Shown here: positions 28,233 to 37,073 of the stretch, in pieces
Layout: each line of letters opens with the position of its first letter
Numbering within the stretch: position 1 is the stretch's first letter
Assembly: GCA_031264185.1 (NCBI GenBank)
Contig: JAISEL010000087.1
Location: 1-64,000, forward strand
DNA from: Deltaproteobacteria bacterium
GTDB taxonomy: Bacteria > Desulfobacterota > Desulfarculia > Adiutricales > Adiutricaceae
Direction: 5' to 3'
Length of the DNA stretch: 64,000 nucleotides
Notes under the pieces: model-generated
The model's database searches: none
Seen by the model: only the letters and a program-made list of their open reading frames with translations
What the model was told of the DNA's origin: nothing
Translations under genes and position numbers: made by a program

Positions 28233-28487
28233 GTGCTGATTTTAACCCGCAAAATAGGCGAAACTGTTACCATAGGCGACAGTATTAAGGTTCAGGTGGT
28301 GGAAGTCAAAGGCCACCAGGTCCGCCTGGGGATCAGTGCGCCCATGGAGTGGGCCGTTCACCGCGAGGAAGTTTTCTTAAGAATCCAGGAGCAGAATATC
28401 AGGTCCAGGGCTACGGCTACCTCTGATCTGGAAAAAGCGGCCCGCCTTTGGGAGGCCATTCCGGACAATCTAAAACCCAAGGTTTAG
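28233..28487 (+). CDS. csrA: Carbon storage regulator CsrA
   Basis: RNA-binding translational regulator, a homodimer that binds GGA motifs in mRNA leaders. The 84-residue product begins [20 protein letters not shown] from a GTG start. It contains the conserved [19 protein letters not shown], including the R44-type arginine block (AVHREE), and has a C-terminal tail longer than the 61 residues of the Escherichia protein. fliW follows 23 bases downstream, and FliW is the known protein antagonist of CsrA. Confidence 0.95.
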   Translation: MLILTRKIGETVTIGDSIKVQVVEVKGHQVRLGISAPMEWAVHREEVFLRIQEQNIRSRATATSDLEKAARLWEAIPDNLKPKV

Positions 28488-28510
28488 CCTTTTGGGCGCA
28501 CATTTTATCT

Positions 28511-28936
28511 ATGATAAAAATCTCAACTGACAGATTTGGCGACATGGAATTTTCCGAGGAATCGGTTCTGCACGTGGTCGGCGGCATAATCGGGTTTCCC
28601 GAGCTGCACGGCTATGTGCTAATCCAAAGGCCCAATGATGCCCCCTTTTATTGGCTGCAATCAATAGACGATCCAACTTTGGCACTGGTGCTATTGGACC
28701 CTTTAATCTTCAAACCCGACTACCGTCCGGCGCTCCCTGAAGGGCTCAGGAACGAACTCATGGCTGAGTCTAACGAGATAACCCTGTTTTCCATTGTCAC
28801 CATTCCCCAGGGTCGGCCGCAGGAAATGACAGCCAATCTTTTAGGCCCACTGGCAGTCTGCCCGGCCAGCCATCGGGCTCGGCAACTGGTATTAGATGAC
28901 CGGCTCTACACCCATCGGCACCCAATCCTCAGCTGA
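28511..28936 (+). CDS. fliW: Flagellar assembly factor FliW
   Basis: Binds CsrA and relieves its repression of flagellin; also binds flagellin. The 141 residues begin MIKISTDRFGDMEF. This start is preferred to an upstream one at 28448 because the family begins here and the longer reading would overlap csrA. Motifs include IIGFPELHGYVLIQRPND, PFYWLQSIDDPTLALVLLDP and a C-terminal NLLGPLAVCPASHRARQLVL. Its 3' end overlaps xerC by 41 bases, which implies coupled expression with the recombinase. Confidence 0.92.
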   Translation: MIKISTDRFGDMEFSEESVLHVVGGIIGFPELHGYVLIQRPNDAPFYWLQSIDDPTLALVLLDPLIFKPDYRPALPEGLRNELMAESNEITLFSIVTIPQGRPQEMTANLLGPLAVCPASHRARQLVLDDRLYTHRHPILS

Positions 28937-29885
28937 AACGGAATCGGAGCCTTTGGATTCGGCTCTGTTTTCCGAAAACCGGCTGCTTCTGGATAAATAT
29001 CTTGCCTATTTGGACGGCACCAGGGGACGATCGGAACATACCCTTCGGGCTTACGGTTCTGATCTGTTAAGATTCGGTCAGTTCTTAGGCCAAAAATCAT
29101 TTTTAACCGTTCAGCCCGCCCATGTCCGGGCTTTTACTTTTGCACTTAGAGCCACCAGGGACAATGCTTCCATTGCCAGAACACTGTCGGCGTTAAAAGG
29201 CTTTTATTCCTATTTAACCTACCTGGATTTAATCAAAACCAATCCGGTGTCAGCCGTTAAAAGCCCCAAACTGCCCCAGAAGAAACCCATATTTTTAACG
29301 CCCCGGGAAATTATGGACTTACTGGACAATAGTTTAGAAGATGTTCCCACTGGGGATATTAAAGCCCAGAACACAAAAAAAAGAGATCAGGCTGTGTTGG
29401 AGCTTCTTTACTCATCAGGTCTCAGGGTCGGCGAACTGGTGGCCTTAAATATAGGCGACCTGGATTTATCAAGACGCCAGGTTCAGATTCTGAAAGGCAA
29501 AGGCGGTAAGGGGCGAATAGTCCCTATGGGCGTTCCGGCCGCTCTGGCTCTTAAATACTGGCTCAAAATCAGGGGCATATTTCCGGAATCCGGAGCTGCT
29601 GCCGGACAGAAAGCCCTTTTTCTAGGCTGCGAGGGGGGCCGGCTGGATGCCAGGGAAGTCAGAAGGATTCTGGATAAAAGGCTAACTTTGGCCGGTCTGG
29701 ACATGACCTATCATCCCCACAGCCTACGCCACAGTTTTGCGACCCATTTGCTGGGCAGCGGAGCGGATTTAAAGGCCATTCAGGAGATGCTGGGCCATAA
29801 GAGTCTGGAAGCCACCCAGCGTTACACCCATTTGGATCTTGAGGCTTTAAAAAAGGCCTATCAGGCTCATCCTAGAGCCAATTAG
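28896..29885 (+). CDS. xerC: Site-specific tyrosine recombinase XerC
   Basis: Resolves chromosome dimers at dif with XerD. The 329 residues have an N-terminal SAM-like DNA-binding domain (about 28-130) and a catalytic domain with Arg in SSGLRVGEL, Lys in KGKGGKGR, HSLRHSFATHLL (His-x-x-Arg) and LGHKSLEATQRYTHL (His and nucleophile Tyr). The first ~25 residues are a non-conserved extension overlapping fliW, so a later start is possible. Upstream of hslV-hslU, a conserved order. Confidence 0.93.
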   Translation: MTGSTPIGTQSSAETESEPLDSALFSENRLLLDKYLAYLDGTRGRSEHTLRAYGSDLLRFGQFLGQKSFLTVQPAHVRAFTFALRATRDNASIARTLSALKGFYSYLTYLDLIKTNPVSAVKSPKLPQKKPIFLTPREIMDLLDNSLEDVPTGDIKAQNTKKRDQAVLELLYSSGLRVGELVALNIGDLDLSRRQVQILKGKGGKGRIVPMGVPAALALKYWLKIRGIFPESGAAAGQKALFLGCEGGRLDAREVRRILDKRLTLAGLDMTYHPHSLRHSFATHLLGSGADLKAIQEMLGHKSLEATQRYTHLDLEALKKAYQAHPRAN

Positions 29886-29979
29886 ACTAGCCCAATAAGA
29901 TAGCGCCGGGACGGATTTTAGTACTAATCCGGTTAGTGCTTAGTTAATTTATTCGGTAATTTTTCAGGAGATAAAGTCC

Positions 29980-30543
29980 ATGGAACAGTTTAGAGGCACC
30001 ACCATAGTTATGGTAAGGCATAACGGGGAGGTGGCCGTAGCCGGCGACGGTCAGGTCACTTTAGGCAACACTGTCCTGAAAGGCACAGCCCGCAAAGTCA
30101 GGCGCCTCCATCATGACAAGATCATCTGCGGGTTTGCCGGGGCTACGGCCGACGCCTTAACTATTCTGGAGAGGTTTGAAGATCAGCTCTCGAAATACTC
30201 CGGCCAGCTGACACGGGCCGCAGTGGAACTGGCCAAAGACTGGCGCACCGACCGCAGCCTAAGGCGTCTTGAGGCCCTGCTTCTGGCCGCCGACAGCCAA
30301 GTCAGCCTTTTAATTACCGGCTCCGGCGATGTGCTGGAGCCCGACGATCAAGTTCTGGCTATCGGCTCCGGGGGAACTTATGCCTTAGCCGCCGCCAGGG
30401 CCATGATTCAGGTGGCTCCGGACCGGTCGGCTCCTTATATTGCCGAAGAGAGCTTGAAAATCGCCGGCCAAATCTGTATTTTTACCAATCACAATATCCT
30501 GGTGGAAGTTTTAAAAACCACTCAGTCTGACCAGAAGGCCTAA
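29980..30543 (+). CDS. hslV: ATP-dependent protease subunit HslV
   Basis: Proteasome-like peptidase that assembles with HslU. The 187 residues carry a six-residue propeptide (MEQFRG) before [20 protein letters not shown]; the first Thr is the expected N-terminal nucleophile after processing. Also visible are [17 protein letters not shown] and [22 protein letters not shown] ribosome-binding site precedes ATG. Confidence 0.95.
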   Translation: MEQFRGTTIVMVRHNGEVAVAGDGQVTLGNTVLKGTARKVRRLHHDKIICGFAGATADALTILERFEDQLSKYSGQLTRAAVELAKDWRTDRSLRRLEALLLAADSQVSLLITGSGDVLEPDDQVLAIGSGGTYALAAARAMIQVAPDRSAPYIAEESLKIAGQICIFTNHNILVEVLKTTQSDQKA

Positions 30544-30581
30544 AATCTCAGCCTTTAATGAGAAACCGGAAGACAAACTAC

Positions 30582-31985
30582 ATGAGCAAAGATTCCAAAA
30601 CCGAGTTAACCAAACACACCGAGTCTCTTTCTCTGACTCCAAAACAAATCGTAACCGAACTCGATCGCTACATCATCGGCCAGGGCCAGGCCAAAAGAGC
30701 CGTGGCCATAGCCCTGAGAAACCGCTGGCGCCGACTGATGGTGCCGGAGGAATTCCGCGACGAGATCGCGCCTAAAAACATCATCATGATCGGGCCCACC
30801 GGAGTAGGCAAAACGGAAATCGCCCGACGTCTGGCTAAACTGACCCGTTCGCCTTTTATTAAGGTGGAAGCTTCCAAATATACGGAAGTGGGTTATGTTG
30901 GCCGGGATGTGGAGTCCATGATCCGGGAGCTGATGGATCTGGCCGTAACCATGGTTCAGGCTGAGGAAAAAGAGCGCCTGGCCGCCAAGGCCGCTGAAAT
31001 GGCAGAAGAAAGGATCTTAGATCTGCTCTTGCCTGGCTTTAAAAACGGTGATTTGCTTTTTGGTCAGGAAGAGGAGTCCGACCCGCCGGCCAAAAGGACA
31101 ATGTCTCAGACCCGCTTAAAACTTCGGAAGATGCTCCGGGACGGAAAACTGGACAATCGCATGGTTGACCTGGAAGTGGAGCAATCCACCAACCCCCCCA
31201 TTGCCCGGATCTTTACCAACATTGGCTTAGACGAGATGGAAAAAAACCTGAACGACGCTATGAGTCAGATTTTTCCCAAAAAAAGCCATCGCCGGCGGGT
31301 CAAAGTCAAAGAGGCCCAGACTGTCCTGACCCAGGAAGAGGCCTCAAGACTGGTGGACATGGAAAAAGTTGTCCAGGATGCCCGGGCCAGAGTCGAGCAG
31401 TACGGCCTTATATTCATTGATGAAATTGACAAAGTGGCCGGACCGAGCCATAAAAACGGTCCCGATATCAGTCGGGAAGGAGTTCAGAGAGACTTGCTGC
31501 CTTTAGTCGAGGGCTCCTCGGTACCGACTAAACACGGACCGGTCAAAACAGATCACATCCTGTTCATCGCCGCCGGAGCTTTCCATGTCTCCAAACCCAG
31601 TGACCTCATTCCCGAGCTTCAGGGCCGATTTCCCATCAGGGTGGAACTGACTTCTTTATCCAAAGAAGACTTCATCCGCATCCTGACTGAACCACAGAAC
31701 GCTCTGACTATCCAGTACAAAAAGCTCCTGGCCACGGAGAATATTGAACTGGATTTTACCTCCGAGGCGGTGGAAGAACTGGCGGCTATGGCCTTCCGGG
31801 TCAATGAAAAGCAGGAAAATATCGGAGCCAGGCGTCTGTCTACTATTATGGAGAGTTTACTGGACAATATCTCCTTTGATGCGCCGGAAATTTCTCCGGC
31901 CAAATTTACCATTACGGCCGAATATGTCCGGGAACGTCTGGCCGACATGGTCGAAAATACTGATCTGACCAGGTATATTTTATAA
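30582..31985 (+). CDS. hslU: ATP-dependent protease ATPase subunit HslU
   Basis: AAA+ unfoldase of the HslUV protease. The start at 30582 ([10 protein letters not shown], 467 residues) is preferred because GGAAG lies 9 bases upstream; an in-frame ATG at 30558 has no ribosome-binding site. Motifs are [20 protein letters not shown], Walker A GPTGVGKT, the I-domain insertion, Walker [12 protein letters not shown], sensor and arginine-finger region [12 protein letters not shown], and C-terminal [13 protein letters not shown] and the final TDLTRYIL tail that docks into HslV. Confidence 0.95.
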   Translation: MSKDSKTELTKHTESLSLTPKQIVTELDRYIIGQGQAKRAVAIALRNRWRRLMVPEEFRDEIAPKNIIMIGPTGVGKTEIARRLAKLTRSPFIKVEASKYTEVGYVGRDVESMIRELMDLAVTMVQAEEKERLAAKAAEMAEERILDLLLPGFKNGDLLFGQEEESDPPAKRTMSQTRLKLRKMLRDGKLDNRMVDLEVEQSTNPPIARIFTNIGLDEMEKNLNDAMSQIFPKKSHRRRVKVKEAQTVLTQEEASRLVDMEKVVQDARARVEQYGLIFIDEIDKVAGPSHKNGPDISREGVQRDLLPLVEGSSVPTKHGPVKTDHILFIAAGAFHVSKPSDLIPELQGRFPIRVELTSLSKEDFIRILTEPQNALTIQYKKLLATENIELDFTSEAVEELAAMAFRVNEKQENIGARRLSTIMESLLDNISFDAPEISPAKFTITAEYVRERLADMVENTDLTRYIL

Positions 31986-32002
31986 GAACGCTTCCCCAAT
32001 CT

Positions 32003-32028
32003 CCCCTAAGCTGAAGCAGGGGGCTTTT
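32003..32028 (+). terminator. Possible terminator of xerC-hslV-hslU
   Basis: CCCCT and AGGGG form a five-pair stem with a 10-base loop, followed by GCTTTTAA, 18 bases after the hslU stop. Modest stem and short T-run. Confidence 0.45.
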
Positions 32029-32032
32029 AATA

Positions 32033-32175
32033 GCCCTGGACTGACCAGGGGAAACGGCAATCAGTCCTCTCCGTTTTCCGCAGGTTAAGACCGGCGGCCT
32101 CAGGCTTCAAAAGCTCCGGCCTTTGAAGCCTGAGGCTCAAGACAAGCCAGGGGCAGGTTTGAGACTGACCGGGAC
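32033..32175. repeat. Intergenic repeat R1, copy a
   Basis: Starts GCCCTGGACTGACCAGGG (hairpin CCCTGG/CCAGGG), then CGTTTTCCGCAGGTTAAG and GCAGGTTTGAGACTGACC. The same blocks in the same order occur at 34592-34735 upstream of argD, at lower overall identity. Confidence 0.6.
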
Positions 32176-32990
32176 TCTGCGCTGACATGAAATTCCTGCA
32201 GGCGGCCTGACATTGCCCGTCGTTTTCAGCCTGCGGATATTTATTAAAAGATTCGTATTTTAGGTTTTCTGACATGATACATCGGCCGCTTCTGGTTCTG
32301 TGTTCTGATAAACACGCTTATGTCTTTTTCTTGGGCTCTGCCCTGAAAGCCATCGGCAAAGGGCGGATCGGGATCTCAAAATTTTTTTAATACGGAAGCC
32401 GGAGCTTATGGATAAGACTCTTCAAAAGGCCTAAGCCTCTCCAGGATGGGGAGGCGGGCAACGTGACCTATCAGACGGAGTTCAATCTTCTGCAGAAGAC
32501 CGGGCTTCCTATTTTTGCGGTCCGGGCCGGCCAAATTCAACAGGTCAAGATCCAGTATCCTGTAGACTTTAGGTCCCGAAGGCCGTCCGCGCTGGTAAGG
32601 TATTCGGTGTTGTTGTCCGGAAAAGACGCCTCTAGTTTCGCCTGCCGGTGGGCGGGGGTCCCTGTTAACCAGGTTCACAAGTTACGGCTGACCCGGAAGA
32701 TGCAAGCCGAAGACCTAAAGAGTATTTGGGTGCCAAACAGGAGACCAGATCTGAGCTGCTGCACTGAAAAGCCGGCCGGAGGCAATCCTGACTTTCGGTT
32801 CATTTAACGGGCCGGAGACCGCCGCTGCCCAAGAATATGACCGCCTGTTTCAGAGAGCAGACGGACACTCCGCTTCTGACAGTCATGAAATGTATCCGGA
32901 GACACCCCGATTTCACCTCTCCTCATGAAAGCCATTTAATTCACTGCGGAAATTTGACGCTGCAGTGGGGCTTTCGTAGGAATTTAAACT

Positions 32991-33051
32991 AACTTAAGGA
33001 GGCGGCGTTTTTCCCGGCCTTTCGGCCGGCGGTTCTGCGCCTGAAATTCAG
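32991..33051 (+). promoter_or_regulatory. argB leader, homologous to argD leader
   Basis: AACTTAAGGAGGCGGCGTTT, then a perfect hairpin CCGGCC-TTTC-GGCCGG (33014-33029), then GGTTCTGCGCC before ATG 33052. AAGGAGG lies 49 bases upstream of the start, too far for ordinary ribosome binding unless the hairpin brings it close. argD has the same arrangement with the same spacing, which argues for a shared control element. Confidence 0.65.
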
Positions 33052-33975
33052 ATGACATGCGCCAATGACCACAAAAACAGGGGACCCGGCCGGGGCCAGT
33101 CCCCGGTCTCCGATGAACTTTGGGCCTCAATCCTAATGGAAGCCCTGCCTTATATCCGGGCTTATCAGGGGGCCACAGTAGTTATCAAATACGGCGGCCA
33201 CGCCATGGTCGAACCTTCTTTGCAGAAAGCCCTGGCTCAGGACGTGGCCCTCCTTAAATTTGTGGGCATTAATCCGGTCGTGGTTCACGGCGGCGGCCCT
33301 CAGATAAACGATCTTCTGGCCCGTCTGAACCTGGAGTCGAAGTTTGTGGCCGGTCACCGCTACACAGACGAACAGACCCTGGAAGTCGTCCGTATGGTTT
33401 TAGGCGGTCATATCGGAAAAGACATAGCCGGCCGTCTGACTTTAGCCGGAGCCAAAGCTCTGGCTTTAACCGGTCAGGACGGCTTTTTAATCAAAGCCGA
33501 AAAGAAGAAAGTCCGGCCGACCGAATCAGCCGAGCCCGTGGACATCGGCCTCGTGGGCGAACCGGTTGAGGTCGATAATTATCTTTTAAAGCATCTGATA
33601 GGAGGCGGGATAATTCCGGTCATCTCGCCGGTCGGAGTCGACAGTTCCGGCCAGAGTTACAATATTAATGCCGATACGGCCGCCGCCGCCGTGGCTGTGG
33701 CTTTAAAAGCAGCCCGGTTAATACTCCTGACCGATGTGCCCGGGGTTTTAGACGGGGAGCAAAAACTCGTCACCCGTTTAACCGAAAAAGACATCCGGGC
33801 TCTGGAGACAAAAGGGGCCATCTCCGGCGGGATGCTGCCCAAACTTTCCTCATGCCTGATGGCTCTGGCCGGCGGCTGCCGGGGAGCGGCCATCATCGAC
33901 GGACGGGTTCACCACGCCGTTCTGCTGGAACTTTTAACCGACCGGGGCTACGGCACGGAAGTGGCCCCTGACTAA
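33052..33975 (+). CDS. argB: Acetylglutamate kinase
   Basis: Second step of arginine synthesis: phosphorylates N-acetylglutamate. The 307 residues contain the nucleotide- and substrate-binding motifs VVIKYGGHAMVEP, VVVHGGGPQINDLL, the conserved IPVISPVGVDSSGQSYNINAD and LILLTDVPGVL, then the C-terminal SGGMLPKLSSCLMA. The first 20 residues (TCANDHKNRGPGRGQSP) are not conserved. ATG 33052 is supported by the leader shared with argD, whose start aligns at the same place (ATGAC in both). Confidence 0.95.
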   Translation: MTCANDHKNRGPGRGQSPVSDELWASILMEALPYIRAYQGATVVIKYGGHAMVEPSLQKALAQDVALLKFVGINPVVVHGGGPQINDLLARLNLESKFVAGHRYTDEQTLEVVRMVLGGHIGKDIAGRLTLAGAKALALTGQDGFLIKAEKKKVRPTESAEPVDIGLVGEPVEVDNYLLKHLIGGGIIPVISPVGVDSSGQSYNINADTAAAAVAVALKAARLILLTDVPGVLDGEQKLVTRLTEKDIRALETKGAISGGMLPKLSSCLMALAGGCRGAAIIDGRVHHAVLLELLTDRGYGTEVAPD

Positions 33976-34339
33976 CCGGCCAGGGTAAAAGTTCTGGGCA
34001 ACTTAAATTCGGTCAGCCGAGCCGCTATAAAGAGCCATGTTCAGCAGTTTTCCGGCCTTTTTAAAACTCTGTGATATAATATTTAAAAACACTCTCCCGG
34101 AGCCAAAAATACTCTCTGGGCTGTGAAAAACTGTTCAGAGCCGGCCATAGGTATTAAGCACTGTAAAACTCCTTGACCTTAGGGCCGTGGATAAGAGAGA
34201 TAAGACGCTTTTCAAAAACCCGGGGCTGAATTCAAAGGTCTTAAAGTCGGCATGAAAATAAGGCCGCTCTGATCGGCGCCTTAAACATTTCGGCGACCGG
34301 GCAGGCCGCAGTTTCACCTAATTAGTGAAAACGAACTAA
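33976..34339. other. Gap after argB
   Basis: No gene seen. A short minus-strand frame at 34.14-34.32 kb has no motif. The gap runs into an AAA-ATPase/nuclease 3' fragment. Confidence 0.35.
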
Positions 34340-34550
34340 GACGTCCGGGCAGTTATGAACTGAAATATTCTCACGATCCGGCTCGAAAGGCTGCGGCCGC
34401 CCTTGATTCGTTGGCCGAAGAGGCCCTGCAAACAATCAAAGATAAAGAATATGACAAGCAGTACAAGCAAACCGGTCAGAAAGTGGCCGATATCGGCGCG
34501 GGCGTTTTTCTTAAAGGCAAGGTGAAGGCTATATTTGAAGAACTAAAAGA
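34340..34550 (+). pseudogene. PD-(D/E)XK 3' fragment of the AAA-ATPase family, relic (iv)
   Basis: Encodes DVRAV, a frameshift, then ELKYSHDPARKAAAALDSL, AEEALQTIKDKEYDKQYKQT and GQKVADIGAGVFLKGKVKAI, then FEE. It is colinear with the last ~65 residues of the intact 547-residue protein (ELKYSHDPARKAETRLKWL). The family stop after AIFE has been lost, so the frame runs on into repeat R1b. Confidence 0.75.
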
Positions 34551-34591
34551 ACCGATAAGCCTTTCTCCCGGTCAATCACCCCCAGGCCTGA

Positions 34592-34735
34592 GCCCTGGAT
34601 TGTTCAGGGCAAGCGGCAGACGGTCCGCTGCGTTTTCCGCAGGTTTAAACCCGTGACGGGAGGCTTCACAGGATCCGCCCTCTGGAAGTCTTCGGCTGCA
34701 GGCAAGCCGCGAGCAGGCTTGAGACCAGCCTGGAC
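34592..34735. repeat. Intergenic repeat R1, copy b
   Basis: Starts GCCCTGGATTGTTCAGGG, then GCGTTTTCCGCAGGTTTAAA and GAGCAGGCTTGAGACCAGCC, the same block order as copy a. Downstream, two small hairpins (GACCC-GGA-GGGTC and ACCC-GTA-AGGGT, about 34768-34804) precede the argD leader. Confidence 0.6.
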
Positions 34736-34807
34736 CTGAGTCAGAAGAAAAGCATTTAAGATGGCAGCGACCCGGAGGGTCCTGTTTTCACCCGTAAGGG
34801 TATTTAA

Positions 34808-34866
34808 CATAAGGAGGCGGCGTTCCTCCCCAGTCTTTCAGCCGGGGTTTCTGCGCCGATGTGCGG
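34808..34866 (+). promoter_or_regulatory. argD leader, homologous to argB leader
   Basis: CATAAGGAGGCGGCGTTCCT, then CCCAGTCTTTCAGCCGGGG and TTTCTGCGCC before ATG 34867. AAGGAGG ends exactly 49 bases before the ATG, as in argB. GGAGG can pair with the downstream CCTCC across CGGCGTT, which would hide it. Confidence 0.65.
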
Positions 34867-36066
34867 ATGACTTTATCAATAAAAGAATTAATGCTCTTAG
34901 CCGAAAAACACCTGCTCGGAAACGTCACCCGGATCCCTTTGAATTTAGTCAAAGGGGAAGGCACAAAAGTCTGGGACTCGGAAGGCCGGCAGTATTATGA
35001 CTTCATCGCCGGAATTGCCACCTGCGCTTTTGGCCACTGCCCGGATTTTATGGCCGAAACCATTCATAATCAGGCTAAGACTTTAATCCATGTCTCGAAC
35101 CTTTTTTACAACGAGCCTCTGGTCCTGTTGGCCGAATTTCTGACCCGCGCCTCCGGCCTGTCTAAGGCTTTCTTCTGCAACTCCGGGGCCGAAGCCAATG
35201 AAGGGGCCATCAAAATGGCCAGAAAATACGCCTTTGATAAGCGCGGTCCGGGGCACCACGTCATAATCTCTGCTCTTAATTCTTTCCACGGCCGGACCAT
35301 GGGGGCTATCTCGGCCACCGGACAGACCAGGTTTCATAAGGGTTTTGAACCCATGCTGCCGGACTTCAAGTTTGTGCCTTTCGGGGATATTTCAGCTCTG
35401 ACAGAGGCGGCCGACGACAGCGTCTGCGCCGTATTGCTTGAGCCTATCCAGGGAGAAGGAGGAGTCTGTCCGCCGCCGGCCGGTTATTTTAAAGCCGTCC
35501 GGGAGCTTTGCCAAAAGAAAGGCATCCTATTAATCCTGGATGAAATCCAGACCGGTTTAGCCAGAACCGGCCGGGATTTTGCCTTCCGGCATTTTGATAT
35601 TGCGCCGGACATCATGACTCTGGGCAAAGCTTTAGGCTCGGGCTATCCGGTGGGCGCGTTACTTTCGGCTGAGGAGCCGTCCGGGGCTTTATCGCCCGGC
35701 ACCCATTCCACGACTGTCGGCGGGGCTCCTCTGGCCATGGCCGTCAGTCTGGAGCTGGCTAAAAAACTTTTGGACCCGGCTTTCATTGCCCAGGTGGCCA
35801 CAACAGGGGACTATTTTAAAAGCCGCTTTAATGACCTGAAAGCCAAAATGCCCGGGGATATTAAAGAGGTCCGGGGCTTAGGCCTCATGCTGGGGGTTGT
35901 CTTAGCCCGTCCGGCCGGTCCGGTCACCGAAACTCTCAGGGACCTGGGTTTTCTGGTCAATGCGGCCGGAGCGGAAGTCCTGCGGTTTGTGCCGCCCCTG
36001 ACCGTTTCCGCTTCTGAGATTGATCTTTTGATTGAAGCTTTACAAAAGGCTCTTGAGAAGAAATAA
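34867..36066 (+). CDS. argD: Acetylornithine aminotransferase
   Basis: PLP enzyme converting N-acetylglutamate semialdehyde to N-acetylornithine. The ATG 34867 start (399 residues, MTLSIKELMLLAEKHLLGN) is chosen because it aligns with the argB start in the shared leader; a GTG two codons upstream is the alternative. Motifs include FCNSGAEANEGAIKMAR, SFHGRTMGAISATGQ, EPIQGEGGVCPP, the LILDEIQTGLARTG Asp that binds the PLP nitrogen, and the Schiff-base lysine in MTLGKALGSGYPVGA. argF follows 32 bases later. Confidence 0.95.
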   Translation: MTLSIKELMLLAEKHLLGNVTRIPLNLVKGEGTKVWDSEGRQYYDFIAGIATCAFGHCPDFMAETIHNQAKTLIHVSNLFYNEPLVLLAEFLTRASGLSKAFFCNSGAEANEGAIKMARKYAFDKRGPGHHVIISALNSFHGRTMGAISATGQTRFHKGFEPMLPDFKFVPFGDISALTEAADDSVCAVLLEPIQGEGGVCPPPAGYFKAVRELCQKKGILLILDEIQTGLARTGRDFAFRHFDIAPDIMTLGKALGSGYPVGALLSAEEPSGALSPGTHSTTVGGAPLAMAVSLELAKKLLDPAFIAQVATTGDYFKSRFNDLKAKMPGDIKEVRGLGLMLGVVLARPAGPVTETLRDLGFLVNAAGAEVLRFVPPLTVSASEIDLLIEALQKALEKK

Positions 36067-36098
36067 TATAACCAAACTGACTTAAATCGGAAAACGCT

Positions 36099-37022
36099 AT
36101 GAGACACTATATTACTTTCAAGGATCTGACCGGGGCCGAGTATAAGGTCTTATTCAAACGGGCCAAAGAGCTTAAAATCGCCCGACGCCAGGGGCATTAT
36201 CTCTGTCATCACTTAAACGGACGCTCGGTGGGTATGGTCTTCAACAAAAACTCCACCCGGACGCGGGTCAGCTTTGAGTGCGCCATAAATGAGCTGGGCG
36301 GGCATCCGGTCGTTTTAAGTTCCGGCGAAAGTCAGATCTCCCGGGGCGAAACTCCTTCCCATACGGCCCGGGTCCTGTCCAGGTACCTGGCCGGTCTGGT
36401 CATCCGGACTTATGAGGAAAAAGAGCTGACCGATCTGGCAGAGTTCTCGACAGTTCCTATAATTAACGGCCTGACGGACGAACAGCACCCCTGCCAGGTA
36501 GCCACGGACATTTTTACTTTAACTGAAACCCTGAGCCCGGAGGAAAAGCTGGAAGATCAGATCGTCTCCTGGATCGGTGATGGGCACAACATGGCCAATA
36601 CCTGGATTGAAGCGGCCTGTGTGCTGGGCTTCGGCCTTCATTTAGCCTGCCCGCCTGGTTATGAGCCGGATAAAAACATCAGCAGCAGGGCTCAGAGTAT
36701 AAACAAAAAAATTAAGTTTTTTAAAACTCCGGCCGAAGCCGTACCCGGAACCAGAGCCGTCAACACCGATGTTTTTTCCTCCATGGGCCAGGAAAAAGAG
36801 ACAGCTCAGAGACTCATTGATTTCAAAGACTATAAAGTCACCTCGGAATTAATGAAATTAGCCTTGCCTGAGGCTATCTTCATGCACTGTCTGCCGGCTC
36901 ATGTGGGGGAAGAAGTAACCCAGGACGTGATTGAAAGTCCCGCTTCTTTAGTTTTTGAGGAAGCGGAAAACCGCCTCCACGTACAAAAAGCCCTCCTGGA
37001 ATTTTTGATCCCCAAACTCTGA
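36099..37022 (+). CDS. argF: Ornithine carbamoyltransferase
   Basis: Forms citrulline from ornithine and carbamoyl phosphate. The 307 residues show the carbamoyl-phosphate motif NSTRTRVSFE, then LTDEQHPCQVATD, the ornithine-side WIGDGHNMANTWIEAA and the catalytic HCLPAHVGEEV. Cotranscribed with argD and probably nadB (51-base gap). Confidence 0.95.
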   Translation: MRHYITFKDLTGAEYKVLFKRAKELKIARRQGHYLCHHLNGRSVGMVFNKNSTRTRVSFECAINELGGHPVVLSSGESQISRGETPSHTARVLSRYLAGLVIRTYEEKELTDLAEFSTVPIINGLTDEQHPCQVATDIFTLTETLSPEEKLEDQIVSWIGDGHNMANTWIEAACVLGFGLHLACPPGYEPDKNISSRAQSINKKIKFFKTPAEAVPGTRAVNTDVFSSMGQEKETAQRLIDFKDYKVTSELMKLALPEAIFMHCLPAHVGEEVTQDVIESPASLVFEEAENRLHVQKALLEFLIPKL

Positions 37023-37073
37023 CCAAAGGGGGCTTCCGGGTCTTTTCACCTTCATATACGGAGGTAGGGGCCA

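Larger units (their letters stand above)
31986..32990. other. Long gap between hslU and argB
   Basis: About 1 kb, GC-rich, with no supported gene. Overlapping frames on both strands at 32.41-32.81 kb lack motifs. It holds a weak terminator, one copy of an intergenic repeat (32033-32175) and, just beyond its end, the argB leader. hslU-argB-argD are usually close together in related genomes (family knowledge), so this gap looks like expansion or decay. Confidence 0.45.

Noticed and set aside
32406-32807. Overlapping 90- and 114-residue frames between hslU and argB
   Set aside because: Mutually antisense, no motif, no ribosome-binding site; more likely decayed sequence.
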